NCBI GenBank assembly: GCA_023381695.1
Contig: JAMCQP010000086.1
Location: forward strand, 17,904-74,100
DNA length: 56,197 nt
Reading direction: 5' to 3'
From: Bacillota bacterium
Lineage (GTDB): Bacteria; Bacillota; UBA5301; JAMCQP01
A program made the translations under genes and the position numbers. Below the pieces are notes generated by a model. It was not told the DNA's origin, searched no databases, and was given only the letters and a program-made list of their open reading frames with translations. Shown here piece after piece: positions 15,124 to 23,187 of this stretch. Each line of letters begins with the position of its first letter. Positions within the stretch are counted from its first letter, which is position 1.

Positions 15124-15609
15124 TCAAAGGGTATCCCGGGCCACCGTAAGGATCTCATACTCGATCGGCCCCGCCGGCGCCTCCACCTTCACCCGGTCGC
15201 CGGCCTTGTGGCCCAAAATGGCCTGGGCTACCGGCGCCTGGTAGGATATCCTGTGCTGAAACGGATCCGCTTCGGCTGAACCGACAATCACACACTCAAA
15301 TTCATCGGCGGTCTCCATATCCTTGAGCCGGACATTGCTCCCCAGGCCGATTACATCCCTGCGCGCCTCTTTTTCACTGATTACCCGGGCATTGCGCAGC
15401 ATATTCTCCAGGGTGAGAATCCGCCCTTCCACAAAAGCCTGATCATTCTTGGCGGACTCATACTCCGGGTTTTCCCAAGCATCGCCAAATTCCAACGACT
15501 CCCGGATCCGGCCGGTAACTTCCTTGCGCCTGACAGTCCGCAGAAACTCAAGCTCAGACTCCAGTTTCCGCAGCCCCTCCTCTGTCAGGACCACATCTCT
15601 ATCGATCAT
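15124..15609 (-). CDS. greA: Transcription elongation factor GreA
   Basis: 161 residues. An N-terminal coiled coil (about 1-77) has the acidic tip DAWENPEYESAK, equivalent to the D-x-x-EN-x-EY loop that reaches the RNA polymerase active site. The C-terminal FKBP-like domain (about 83-158) contains DPFQHRISYQAPVAQAILGHKAGDRV. GreA stimulates cleavage of backtracked RNA. It lies 105 bp after (in transcription order, before) the tRNA promoter and 177 bp from dinB on the same strand. Confidence 0.95.
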   Translation of the reverse strand: MIDRDVVLTEEGLRKLESELEFLRTVRRKEVTGRIRESLEFGDAWENPEYESAKNDQAFVEGRILTLENMLRNARVISEKEARRDVIGLGSNVRLKDMETADEFECVIVGSAEADPFQHRISYQAPVAQAILGHKAGDRVKVEAPAGPIEYEILTVARDTL

Positions 15610-15785
15610 CCAATCTCACTCCCCACTGCCGGCGCTCATTCTCGTGAAGCACTTGCTTTCCAAATTAATCATATTCGGCATGAACGGTTTTTTTACATCT
15701 TCTCTGGTTAAATGGAATTACTATTGCCATATTATTTTCTACTTTAATCCGGGATCCCCTGCCGGGCTTAAAGAAAAATTCTTTT

Positions 15786-16997
15786 TTATCGGTCGTTGCC
15801 CGTCTTTGGGTCGCGCGGCGCCCTGGCATCCGTACCAGACAACAGGCTTGCGCGCCGGATAACCGGTTCTCCGTGCCGTTCCCGCAGCGCATCCATGGTG
15901 CGCTCCAGTTCTTGCCGTTTAAGGATCTTCTGGGGTCCGGCGGCGAAGAGATCCATTTGAACCGCTCCCGGCGCGCCTAGATGCGAGACCGAAACCCCCA
16001 CCAACCGTAAACGTTTTCCCATCCACCCGCTCAGCCTCCAGAGTTCGACGGCCGTCCTGTAGACGGTCTCGGAGGTATCCACCGACTCCGGCAGGCTCCG
16101 GCTGCGGGTGATGGTGTGAAACCCTTCATCTCTGAACTTGACGGTTACCGTTTGCCCGGCGACGCCGGCTTGCCGCAAACGCCAGGCCACATGCTCGCTC
16201 AGCTGCAACAGCGTCAGCCGGATTGCTTCCGGATCGCTTATATCCCGTTCAAAAGTGAGCTCATTTCCCACGGATTTCGGCTCCCAGAAGGGCTCAACCG
16301 GGCGGTTGTCAATGCCTTGCGCCAGGCGATGGAGTTCTTCTCCACTCGTGCCGAACAACCGCCGCAGGGTCTCAATCGGAAGCGCCGCCAGAGCGCCGAT
16401 GGTCTTGACCCCCAACCCGGCCAGGATCTGCTCCGTGGCCTTTCCCACGCCCCAGAGGCGGGAGACCGGAAGGTCCTTCAATACTTTCTCTGCTTTCTCC
16501 CGGGTAATCACCACGAAACCGTCGGGTTTTTCCAGATCGGAGGCCAGCTTGGCCAATAATTTGTTGGGGGCGATGCCCACCGACGCCGTCAGCCCCAGTT
16601 CCCCGGCAATGCGTTTCTTGATGGCCGTGCCAATCTGGACGGCGTCTCCGAAGAGCTGCTCGCAGCCGCTGACATCCAAAAAAGCCTCGTCCAGAGAGAC
16701 CGGTTCAACCAAAGGCGTGTAGTTGGAGAAGATCCCCTGGATTTGCAGGGCCACCCGGTGGTATTTAGCGTGGTTTCCCGGCAGAAAGACGGCGCGCGGG
16801 CACCGTTCATAGGCCTCCCGCAAAGGCATGGCCGAATGAATCCCGAACTTCCTGGCCTCGTACGACGCGGTGGAGACCACCCCGCGTCGGTGGGGATCCC
16901 CTCCTATGACCACGGGCTTTCCGCGCAAAGCCGGGTTGTCCCGCTGTTCCACCGCCGCAAAAAAGGCGTCCATATCCACATGCACAATCTGCTTCAT
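15786..16997 (-). CDS. dinB: DNA polymerase IV (Y-family translesion polymerase)
   Basis: 403 residues. The palm motifs are intact: VHVDMDAFFAAVEQ (first catalytic Asp) and SLDEAFLDVSG (Asp-Glu pair). The finger Y-R pattern ASYEARKFGIHSAMPL, the helix-hairpin-helix at about 170-210 (LWGVGKATEQILAGLGVKTIG) and the little-finger domain (240-345) follow. The C-terminus lacks a clear beta-clamp pentapeptide, but QMDLFAAG (about 350) fits the clamp-binding QxxLF pattern. A LexA-type box lies 55 bp upstream, so SOS control is likely. Confidence 0.95.
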   Translation of the reverse strand: MKQIVHVDMDAFFAAVEQRDNPALRGKPVVIGGDPHRRGVVSTASYEARKFGIHSAMPLREAYERCPRAVFLPGNHAKYHRVALQIQGIFSNYTPLVEPVSLDEAFLDVSGCEQLFGDAVQIGTAIKKRIAGELGLTASVGIAPNKLLAKLASDLEKPDGFVVITREKAEKVLKDLPVSRLWGVGKATEQILAGLGVKTIGALAALPIETLRRLFGTSGEELHRLAQGIDNRPVEPFWEPKSVGNELTFERDISDPEAIRLTLLQLSEHVAWRLRQAGVAGQTVTVKFRDEGFHTITRSRSLPESVDTSETVYRTAVELWRLSGWMGKRLRLVGVSVSHLGAPGAVQMDLFAAGPQKILKRQELERTMDALRERHGEPVIRRASLLSGTDARAPRDPKTGNDR

Positions 16998-17051
16998 GAT
17001 CCTCGCCCAGCAATCCCCGACCCGCGTGACGCCTGGTGTAACCCCACTTCA

Positions 17052-17065
17052 AGAACGTATGTTCC
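17052..17065. promoter_or_regulatory. LexA/DinR SOS box between dinB and ku
   Basis: AGAACGTATGTTCC matches the Gram-positive LexA consensus CGAAC-RNRY-GTTYC at 13 of 14 positions. On the minus strand a possible promoter (TTTCAA, 18 nt, TAAAAT) ends just upstream, placing the box near the dinB start point. It also lies about 115 bp upstream of ku on the other strand. Confidence 0.72.
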
Positions 17066-17179
17066 TGATATTTTATTTATTTCGCCGGTGGCCTTGAAAT
17101 TCCTGCTGTGAATTTTCCTCGAAGGTTATTTTTTACCCCCGCCGGTAAAAATATTAGTAACAAAGTCGAGGTGAAAGAT

Positions 17180-18097
17180 TTGCACTCCCTGTGGAAAGGC
17201 GCCATCAGCTTTGGGTTGGTAAACATTCCGGTGCGGTTGTACACCGCCACGGAAAAAAAAGATCTCAAGTTCCGTTATCTGCATGCGGCGTGCCGCACCC
17301 CCATTCGTTACGAACGCGTATGCCCCGCCTGCAACAGGGAGGTCGGCCAGGAGGAGATCGTCTGGGGATACGAGTACGAAAAGGATAAGTTCGTGGTCCT
17401 GGATCAGGCCGACTTCGAAAGCATCCCGCTCGAAACCACGCGCACCATCGATATCCTGGACTTCGTGAGCCTGGAGGAGATCGATCCGATCTTCTTTGAA
17501 AAAAGTTACTACCTGGAACCGGGCGACGGCGGGCAAAAAGCTTATGCGCTGCTCAAAAAAGCCATGCGGGAGACCGGCAAGATCGCCGTCGCCAAGGTGG
17601 TGATCCGCTCCAAGGAGTCACTGGCGGTGGTGAGGGTTCATGGGAAGGCGCTGGTCATGGAGACCATGTTTTATCCGGACGAGATTCGTTCCACGGAAGC
17701 CCTGGCCAACCTGGAGGCCGAACCGGCTCTCCATGAAAACGAGATAACCATGGCCACCATGCTGATCTCCAACCTTTCCGCAAGCTTCGAACCGGACAAG
17801 TACACCAACGAGCACCGGGAAACCCTGATGGAGTTGATCAATGCCCGGATCCAGGGGGAAAAGTTCGAAACGCCGCCGCCTCGCGAACAGGGGCGGGTCA
17901 TTGACCTGATGGCTGCTCTGGAAGCCAGCCTGCGGGCCACCGGGGAGAAGGGCAAACCCCCTGTAAAAAAGGAGAAGAGGGCGGTAAAAAGCACCGGCAA
18001 AAGGGCCGTAAAATCCGCCACCGGTGCCGGCGCCGGCGCGAGGGCCAAATCCCCCGAAAAGGTTCCGGCCAAACCGGGACGCGCCAGCAAGGCTTGA
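17180..18097 (+). CDS. ku: Bacterial Ku, NHEJ end-binding protein
   Basis: About 305 residues. The Ku core (residues 1-255) opens LHSLWKGAISFGLVNIPVRL, matching the family start, and contains CRTPIRYERVCPACN, YEYEKDKFVVLD and the GKALVMETMFYPDEIR region. A Lys/Ala-rich basic tail follows (260-305). Ku forms a ring that threads onto broken DNA ends and recruits LigD. TTG 17180 is chosen as start because GAGGTG lies 6 nt upstream and the protein then aligns with family N-termini; an open frame continues to 17108. It is 56 bp before the LigD-type polymerase gene. Confidence 0.95.
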   Translation: MHSLWKGAISFGLVNIPVRLYTATEKKDLKFRYLHAACRTPIRYERVCPACNREVGQEEIVWGYEYEKDKFVVLDQADFESIPLETTRTIDILDFVSLEEIDPIFFEKSYYLEPGDGGQKAYALLKKAMRETGKIAVAKVVIRSKESLAVVRVHGKALVMETMFYPDEIRSTEALANLEAEPALHENEITMATMLISNLSASFEPDKYTNEHRETLMELINARIQGEKFETPPPREQGRVIDLMAALEASLRATGEKGKPPVKKEKRAVKSTGKRAVKSATGAGAGARAKSPEKVPAKPGRASKA

Positions 18098-18153
18098 TTC
18101 ACGGAACGCTTGATTCCCAGGGCGAATAAAGGCGAATAAAAAGGCAGCTAGAG

Positions 18154-19083
18154 ATGACCAGAAAAGGTTTACCACAAAAACAGTTCGTAAAAGTAGGCTC
18201 CCAGACGCTCACTCTGTCAAACATGGACAAATTGTTCTGGCCGGAGCGGGGGTTGACCAAGGCGCACCTTCTGGGTTACTACAATGCCGTTGCTGATTAC
18301 ATTCTTCCCTTTCTGCACGACAGGGCCTTAACCGTGGTTCGTTATCCCAACGGCATTCCGGGCAAGTTCTTTTACCAGAAGAATGTGCCACCCCACGCTC
18401 CAGCGTGGGTGCAAACCTTCCAGGTCCCTTCGGAGGATGCGGAGAATGGTTTCATAAGCTACTGCCTGGCGAATGACCGGGCCACCCTGCTGTGGCTGGT
18501 GAATCAGGCGGCCCTGGAGTTGCATCCTTCCCATTACCGGGTGGATCGGCTGGATCGCCCGGATTGGGCCATTGTCGATCTTGACCTGGCGCCCCCCGCC
18601 AACTATCGGGACGCCGTGGAGATCGCTTTCGCGGTGAAATCCCTTCTGGATCACGCGGGGCTGCAATCTTTCCCGAAGACCTCCGGCGCCACCGGCCTGC
18701 ATATCTACATACCGCTGGCCAGGCGCTACGCCTTCCAGGAGGTGACCGAATGGGTGGCGGGTCTCGGGCGTCAAATCGTGGAGGCCATGCCCCACAAAGC
18801 CACCAACAGGCGAAAGGTCGCGGAACGGACGGGCCACGTCTACATCGACCACCTGCAGAACCTGCCCAGCCACACGATTGTGGCGCCTTATTCAATCCGG
18901 CCGTTGCCGGGCGCGCCGGTGTCCACGCCGGTGACCTGGGACGAGCTTCGCGCGGCCGACCCGGCCGGCTTCAACATCTTGACCGTTCCAGCCAGGCTGC
19001 AAAGGGTTGGCGATCTTTTCGCCCCTGTTTTGACGGAAAAACAAGCTCTAAAACCCCTGCCGGTCCTGACAAGTTCCCACTGA
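18154..19083 (+). CDS. LigD-type NHEJ polymerase/primase domain protein
   Basis: 309 residues comprising only the archaeo-eukaryotic-primase-like polymerase domain of LigD. It begins VGSQTLTLSNMDKLFWPERGLTK (in family pattern), has the catalytic DLDLAP (about residue 146), and GLHIYIPL with the T-G-H segment (about 185-190). It fills gaps with ribo- or deoxynucleotides during end joining with Ku. No ATP-dependent ligase or nuclease domain is fused or adjacent, so a ligase must be encoded elsewhere. SASP genes follow directly, suggesting a role in spore or germination repair. Confidence 0.9.
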   Translation: MTRKGLPQKQFVKVGSQTLTLSNMDKLFWPERGLTKAHLLGYYNAVADYILPFLHDRALTVVRYPNGIPGKFFYQKNVPPHAPAWVQTFQVPSEDAENGFISYCLANDRATLLWLVNQAALELHPSHYRVDRLDRPDWAIVDLDLAPPANYRDAVEIAFAVKSLLDHAGLQSFPKTSGATGLHIYIPLARRYAFQEVTEWVAGLGRQIVEAMPHKATNRRKVAERTGHVYIDHLQNLPSHTIVAPYSIRPLPGAPVSTPVTWDELRAADPAGFNILTVPARLQRVGDLFAPVLTEKQALKPLPVLTSSH

Positions 19084-19116
19084 AAGTCGCCCCGTGATAA
19101 AAGAGAGGTGATGATT

Positions 19117-19323
19117 GTGTCCAGACGCAAAGGTGTGGCATCCGAAAGGCTCAAAATGGCTGCCGCCGCAGACATCGGCGTGGCCGATCAGGTGAAAGAA
19201 GAGGGATGGGAAGGCGTAACGACCCAGGACGTGGGCCTTGTGGTGCGCAACATGGTAAAACGCGGCGAGGAAGTCCTCATGAAAAGAAATGATCACGATG
19301 ACTCTCTCAAAAACTCCAAATAA
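19117..19323 (+). CDS. Divergent alpha/beta-type small acid-soluble spore protein
   Basis: 68 residues. The family core is visible as LKMAAAADIGVADQVKEEGW followed by TTQDVGLVVRNMVKRGEEVL. In typical SASPs the germination protease (GPR) cuts at E-(I/V/F)-A; here the corresponding segment is KMAAAAD with no Glu, so cleavage may be impaired. GTG 19117 is chosen because GAGGTG lies 6 nt upstream; ATG 19111 is too close. It sits 33 bp after the NHEJ polymerase gene and may be co-transcribed with it. Confidence 0.75.
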   Translation: MSRRKGVASERLKMAAAADIGVADQVKEEGWEGVTTQDVGLVVRNMVKRGEEVLMKRNDHDDSLKNSK

Positions 19324-19405
19324 ATATGGGTTAACCAAAATGTGTTAGTATCCGGCTGCTCCCCCGCGGAGACACTACTCATAGATTCTAAAGGAGGTGA
19401 CTTTC

Positions 19406-19702
19406 ATGGGTAGGGGTGCTAACACCACCAACAAACCGATCATCTGGGGTGCGGTCGGCGCACTGGATCAGTTCAAGTATGAGGTGGCCAACGAACTGGG
19501 CATTCAGACCAACAAGATCAAGGACGGTTACTGGGGCGAACTCTCGTCTCGCGAATGCGGCGCCGTTGGAGGACATATGGTCCGCAGGATGATCGCCGCT
19601 GCTGAGCAGTCGCTGATCGACCAGACCACCGCCAATGTCAGATCCAGCTTTCAAACACAGCTAGGAAACCCGACCGCTTCGGCTCCTAACACCAACTACT
19701 AA
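19406..19702 (+). CDS. Alpha/beta-type small acid-soluble spore protein
   Basis: 98 residues. It holds the family's two conserved blocks: LDQFKYEVANELG (GPR site between Glu and Val) and YWGELSSRECGAVGGHMVRRMIAAAEQSL. Such proteins coat spore DNA and protect it from UV and heat. AAAGGAGGTGA lies 7 nt before ATG 19406. It is nearly identical to the gene at 19871 through most of its length, which indicates a tandem duplication. A strong terminator follows. Confidence 0.93.
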   Translation: MGRGANTTNKPIIWGAVGALDQFKYEVANELGIQTNKIKDGYWGELSSRECGAVGGHMVRRMIAAAEQSLIDQTTANVRSSFQTQLGNPTASAPNTNY

Positions 19703-19728
19703 TCAGTTGGAATGTTGTGGGGCTTGAC

Positions 19729-19764
19729 GGGCAGGCCGCAGCAACTGCGGCCTGCCCATTTTAT
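19729..19764 (+). terminator. Terminator after the second SASP gene
   Basis: A perfect 13-bp stem (GGGCAGGCCGCAG/CTGCGGCCTGCCC) with a CAA loop is followed by ATTTTATT. Confidence 0.92.
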
Positions 19765-19870
19765 TCTGAAGATGCAAACTTTTATTTAGAAGCGCAAGGG
19801 AAAATATTCTAGCATACCGGCGATCCCCTCTGTTAAAACTAGAAACGGAAGAACAAAGGAGGTGACAATC

Positions 19871-20146
19871 ATGGGCAGAGGTGCAAATACCACCAACAAA
19901 CCGCTCATCTGGGGTGCAGTCGGCGCGCTCGATCAGTTCAAGTACGAGGTAGCCAACGAACTGGGTGTGGACACCAATCAGATCAAGGACGGCTATTGGG
20001 GCGAACTGTCTTCTCGTGAATGCGGAGCTGTCGGAGGACATATGGTTCGGCGGATGATCGCCGCCGCGGAGCAGTCCTTGATCGACCAGACCACCGCCAA
20101 CGTCAAGGCGTCGTTCAGGGAGAATTTCAACGGGCAACGCCCCTAA
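19871..20146 (+). CDS. Alpha/beta-type small acid-soluble spore protein
   Basis: 91 residues. The GPR site FKYEVANELG and YWGELSSRECGAVGGHMVRRMIAA are conserved. It differs from the paralogue at 19406 mainly in the loop (VDTNQ versus IQTNK) and the C-terminal tail (VKASFRENFNGQRP). AAAGGAGGTGA precedes ATG 19871 by 7 nt. It has its own terminator, so it is probably a separate transcription unit expressed in the forespore. Confidence 0.93.
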   Translation: MGRGANTTNKPLIWGAVGALDQFKYEVANELGVDTNQIKDGYWGELSSRECGAVGGHMVRRMIAAAEQSLIDQTTANVKASFRENFNGQRP

Positions 20147-20173
20147 CAACCAGTGATATGGAAACGTGAGGCT

Positions 20174-20210
20174 ATAAGTAGGTCCGGCAACCGGGCCTAC
20201 TTATTGTGTT
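20174..20210 (+). terminator. Terminator after the third SASP gene
   Basis: ATAAGTAGG-TC-CGG and CCG-GG-CCTACTTAT pair around CAA (20174-20204) and are followed by TTGTGTT. Confidence 0.8.
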
Positions 20211-20312
20211 ATTTACCAGGATCGCGGCCTTTCTCGGCGGGCAAACTAAAATGAGGTCAAGGTTCAGGGAGGGTACATATTCGCCACCAGCGGATATGGA
20301 GGGGGTGTGCAC

Positions 20313-20561
20313 ATGGCCCGCAACAATCGGACTCCCGCGCTTCCCGAAGCCGAACCGTCCCTGGATCGTTTCAAATACGAGGTAGCGGACGAACTAGGCC
20401 TCCTGGACAAGATCAAACGCGAAGGCTGGGAGAACATGACCACCCGTGAAGTGGGAAAAGTTGGCGGACACATGGTTCGCAAGATGATTCAGATGGCCGA
20501 GGAATCTCTGGTCGATGAAAACAGCCCACAAACACCGGAAACCTCACCTGACCTGAAATGA
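20313..20561 (+). CDS. Alpha/beta-type SASP, shorter subclass
   Basis: 82 residues. The conserved blocks are LDRFKYEVADELGLLDKIKREGW and MTTREVGKVGGHMVRKMIQMAEESL (each shown in the family order). The linker between them is shorter than in the two preceding SASPs, and the form resembles the first gene of the cluster except that the GPR site E-V-A is intact. GGAGGGGG lies 7 nt before ATG 20313. The hairpin at 20567-20589 follows. Confidence 0.9.
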   Translation: MARNNRTPALPEAEPSLDRFKYEVADELGLLDKIKREGWENMTTREVGKVGGHMVRKMIQMAEESLVDENSPQTPETSPDLK

Positions 20562-20566
20562 CCTCG

Positions 20567-20589
20567 CAGGGTGGCTTTGCCACCCTGCA
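20567..20589. terminator. Hairpin after the fourth SASP gene
   Basis: GCAGGGTGGC and GCCACCCTGC form a perfect 10-bp stem with a TTT loop. No T-tract follows on the plus strand, so intrinsic termination is uncertain. Confidence 0.5.
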
Positions 20590-20640
20590 CCCGAATCGAC
20601 CCCCCGCAGGCACTTCGCGGAGGTCAGGGCTTTCCATCTC

Positions 20641-21004
20641 ATGCTCCTGCGCCAGGAAGACCTGGCCGGCCTTGACGTGAGGGATTTGTTTACGGCGTTG
20701 ATCTGTGCCCTCCCGGCCACGGTGGGCGCCGGGACGCTGCTCACCGGCATGACGGCCTGTCGATCCGGAGGCATTTCCCGGTGAAGCGGTCGAATCCTTG
20801 CTTCTGGAACAGATCCCGACCGGCCACGGAATGGCGGCCCTCATCCTGGGAATGGTCCTCCTTGCCGCCGAAGCCATTGGCCTTGCCATCTATCGCCCCG
20901 TTCCTCCGTTTTTCCCCGTGGCCTTCCCCGGCCTGATCCTGGCGCAAATCGGCGCGGGCTGGTGGTTGGGACGGCACGGGCTTCGTTCGCTCGTTGCAAG
21001 GTAA
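20641..21004 (+). pseudogene. Possible frameshifted small membrane protein gene
   Basis: Frame 1 reads MLLRQEDLAGLDVRDLFTAL and a hydrophobic stretch to a TGA at 20782. Frame 2, open from 20753, reads DPEAFPGEAVESLLLEQIPTGHGM, then two hydrophobic segments and stops at 21004. A single indel near 20750-20760 would join them into one protein of about 120 residues with two or three membrane helices. No family is recognised. It is either a decayed gene, a sequencing error or two unrelated frames. Confidence 0.4.
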
Positions 21005-21068
21005 GCTCGCGGCCAGCAAATTGGCTGCAAATAAAAAGGCGGAGGCATGGCCGGAAACTCTCAGCTTT

Positions 21069-21866
21069 CTACGGCAAAAATCCCAGCGGATCCACGGCTT
21101 CGCCATTGACGCGGACTTCAAAATGCAGATTCGGGCCGGTGGTTGAACCGCTGGAACCGGCCCTGGCGATCGCCTGGCCCTGGTTCACCCGTACCCCGGC
21201 ACCCACCAGCCGTTCGGAATTGTGGGCATAATAGGTCTGGACGCCATCCCCGTGATCCAGGATGATCAACCGGCCATAGCCGCTCCGCCAGCCGCTAAAA
21301 ACCACCGTTCCGCCTGCCGCGGCCACGATCAGGGTCCCCGCCGGCGTGGCAAAATCGATCCCGTAGTGCATCCGGCCCCAGCGCTGGCCGAATTTGGAGG
21401 AGATCCTGGATTGCACCGGTCGGATCAAGGCCAGGCCAACCCGTCCACGGAGTCCCAGCGATCTTGACGCCAGTTGCTTTCTATCGGAAGCAGCCCCGGA
21501 AGGGATGAGCAGAAGCTGGCCGGCCTTGATCCTGTTGGGGTTGGCCAGGCCGTTGACCGCTGCCAGCGCATTTACGCTGGTGGCATACTGAGCGGCAATC
21601 GAAAACAACGTCTGGCCGGGAAGAACCTTGTGCACAAGCCGGGTATCCTCCCGCCGGAGGCCGGGCTGCGCGGGCTCAGGGCGTACGGCACTCTGCGGCT
21701 GGTTGGCGCTTTGCTGCGCGGCATCCTGTGGAGCACTCTCCGCCAGTACGATATTGTCTCCAGACCTCGAAGTCATCGAGGCCAGGGAAAAACTGTTGAA
21801 AAGTAACGTAGCCGCCGCCACACCGGTCATGGCGCGGCGAAAAAACTTTTGCGGCTGCAAACCCAA
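21069..21866 (-). CDS. LysM and M23 peptidase-domain protein
   Basis: About 265 residues. A basic N-terminus and hydrophobic segment (about 10-32) anchor or export it. One LysM domain (about 78-123, HKVLPGQTLFSIAAQYATSV) binds peptidoglycan. The M23 domain (about 155-263) has HYGIDFA (zinc His and Asp) but the usual HLH is NLH, so the catalytic first His is replaced by Asn. TTG 21866 is chosen because AAGGAGG lies 8 nt upstream; the longer frame has no such site. Activity on cell-wall peptide bridges is therefore uncertain. A spore or cell-wall remodelling role is possible. Confidence 0.85.
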   Translation of the reverse strand: MGLQPQKFFRRAMTGVAAATLLFNSFSLASMTSRSGDNIVLAESAPQDAAQQSANQPQSAVRPEPAQPGLRREDTRLVHKVLPGQTLFSIAAQYATSVNALAAVNGLANPNRIKAGQLLLIPSGAASDRKQLASRSLGLRGRVGLALIRPVQSRISSKFGQRWGRMHYGIDFATPAGTLIVAAAGGTVVFSGWRSGYGRLIILDHGDGVQTYYAHNSERLVGAGVRVNQGQAIARAGSSGSTTGPNLHFEVRVNGEAVDPLGFLP

Positions 21867-22078
21867 TATTTTCGCCTCCTTCACTTTTCTTTCCAGAGGA
21901 GTTCGCTGCCCGCCGCCATTTCCCTCCGAATCCGGTACAAAATCCGGCACAGGAATTCAAAATTCTAAGCGCCGCGATGCCCTGCGGCCATCTCATGATT
22001 CTATTATATGTATATGCAGGTAGTACGCCAACCTGTCCCCTTTCATTCTCGTTGGACAGTTGTCCATACTTTGCCTGA

Positions 22079-22324
22079 CTTGCGGGAATCCCCAACATCG
22101 GGCCCAAACGTTCCACCAGGGTGCTGGACGACAATACCCTGGTCTTTAACGAAGCCACCGGCAAGCACACTTATCACAATATCCGGGTCAACCCCAAGGT
22201 GGCCGTTGCGGTGGCCAACCGCGACGTTCTGGATGGCTACCGCTTCGTGGGCACCGCCGCCATTCACGAATCCGACGAACTCTACCCCTTAAAGCCCGCC
22301 ACCGCCGGCGAGCGCATCGTTTGA
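22079..22324 (+). pseudogene. 5'-truncated pyridoxamine 5'-phosphate oxidase-like gene remnant
   Basis: The frame after a TGA at 22076-22078 reads IPNIGPKRSTRVLDDNT, LVFNEATGKHTYHNIR and NPKVAVAVANRDVLDGYRFVGTA, a good match to the flavin-binding core of short PNPOx-like proteins. The first 20-25 residues (beta-1 strand) are missing and no ribosome binding site fits. The C-terminus is also short. It is probably a decayed gene. Confidence 0.65.
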
Positions 22325-22378
22325 TCTGGAGTTCAGAAGAACGGCCACCTTTTACCGCAGATTCCCGGCAGGGAAGCC

Positions 22379-23128
22379 TTATTTTGTTACCGCCCTGGCG
22401 TACACCTTGAAAACTTCCGGGTTATGGTCGGGGCTGACCCCTTCCACATTCGGTGAAACGAAGACCGACAACTTTTGCCCCCGCTCCACGAGCAGCCGCG
22501 CCACTTCCGCCACCAGGGCCATGGAGATGGAAACCGCCGCCAGCGTCGACCCGGCGCCCACCGGTTCGACCTGCCCGTCAATGTGCACCAGGGCATCCTC
22601 CAGCGGGACGCAGTTATCGATGATCACGTCCGCCACATCGCCCAGCTTCTTCCCGCTCGAATGCGTCGCCTTCGCCTTGCGGTGGTTTTCTCCCGAGGTC
22701 ACCACCACCACGGCCAGGCCCCTCTCCCTGGCGTACAAGGCCGCCTCCACCGGAGCCGCGTTCAAGCCGCCGTGTGAGTAGACGAGCATCGTATCGCGCT
22801 TTTCAAACTTGAAGCTTTGCAGGAAATTGGCGATATAGCCCTCCTCCCGTTCCAGCCACAAAAGCTCGCGCGCGCCGCCCGGACCCACCACGCTGGTCCA
22901 CATCAAGCGCGGATCCATCATCGGGTGAAACCCGACGAAACTGCCGTAGCGCGGAAAGATATCCAGCACCGGTATGACCGAATGCCCGCTGCCGAACATG
23001 TGCACCAGGCCCTCGCCGGCGATGGAGTCCGCCATCAGGCGCGCCGCAGCCTCGATATTTTCCTTTTGGGTGGTCTTGATCTTCTCCAGCAGTTCCTGCG
23101 CTTTCATAAGGTAGCTTTGTCCGCTCAT
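22379..23128 (-). CDS. SIS-domain sugar isomerase-like protein
   Basis: 249 residues. The SIS fold covers most of the protein: HMFGSGHSVIPVLDIFPRYG (phosphosugar loop), VYSHGGLNAAPVEAALYARERG and VVTSGENHRK. SIS domains bind or isomerise phosphosugars. It resembles the UPF0309 family, not MurQ etherase, whose signature is absent. TAGGAGGAG lies 7 nt before ATG 23128. It is the last gene of the amino-sugar/muropeptide cluster, 59 bp after the ROK kinase, so a phosphorylated amino sugar is the likely ligand. Confidence 0.82.
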   Translation of the reverse strand: MSGQSYLMKAQELLEKIKTTQKENIEAAARLMADSIAGEGLVHMFGSGHSVIPVLDIFPRYGSFVGFHPMMDPRLMWTSVVGPGGARELLWLEREEGYIANFLQSFKFEKRDTMLVYSHGGLNAAPVEAALYARERGLAVVVVTSGENHRKAKATHSSGKKLGDVADVIIDNCVPLEDALVHIDGQVEPVGAGSTLAAVSISMALVAEVARLLVERGQKLSVFVSPNVEGVSPDHNPEVFKVYARAVTK

Positions 23129-23187
23129 CTTCTTGCTCCTCCTAATTTCCTGCATTGAATTTGTCTAGATCCCCATATTGAATTTGT

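Noticed and set aside
22379..23128. SIS protein as MurQ (MurNAc-6-phosphate etherase)
   Set aside because: Length and N-terminal signature differ from MurQ, and the sequence fits the UPF0309-like SIS group; only the context suggests MurNAc.
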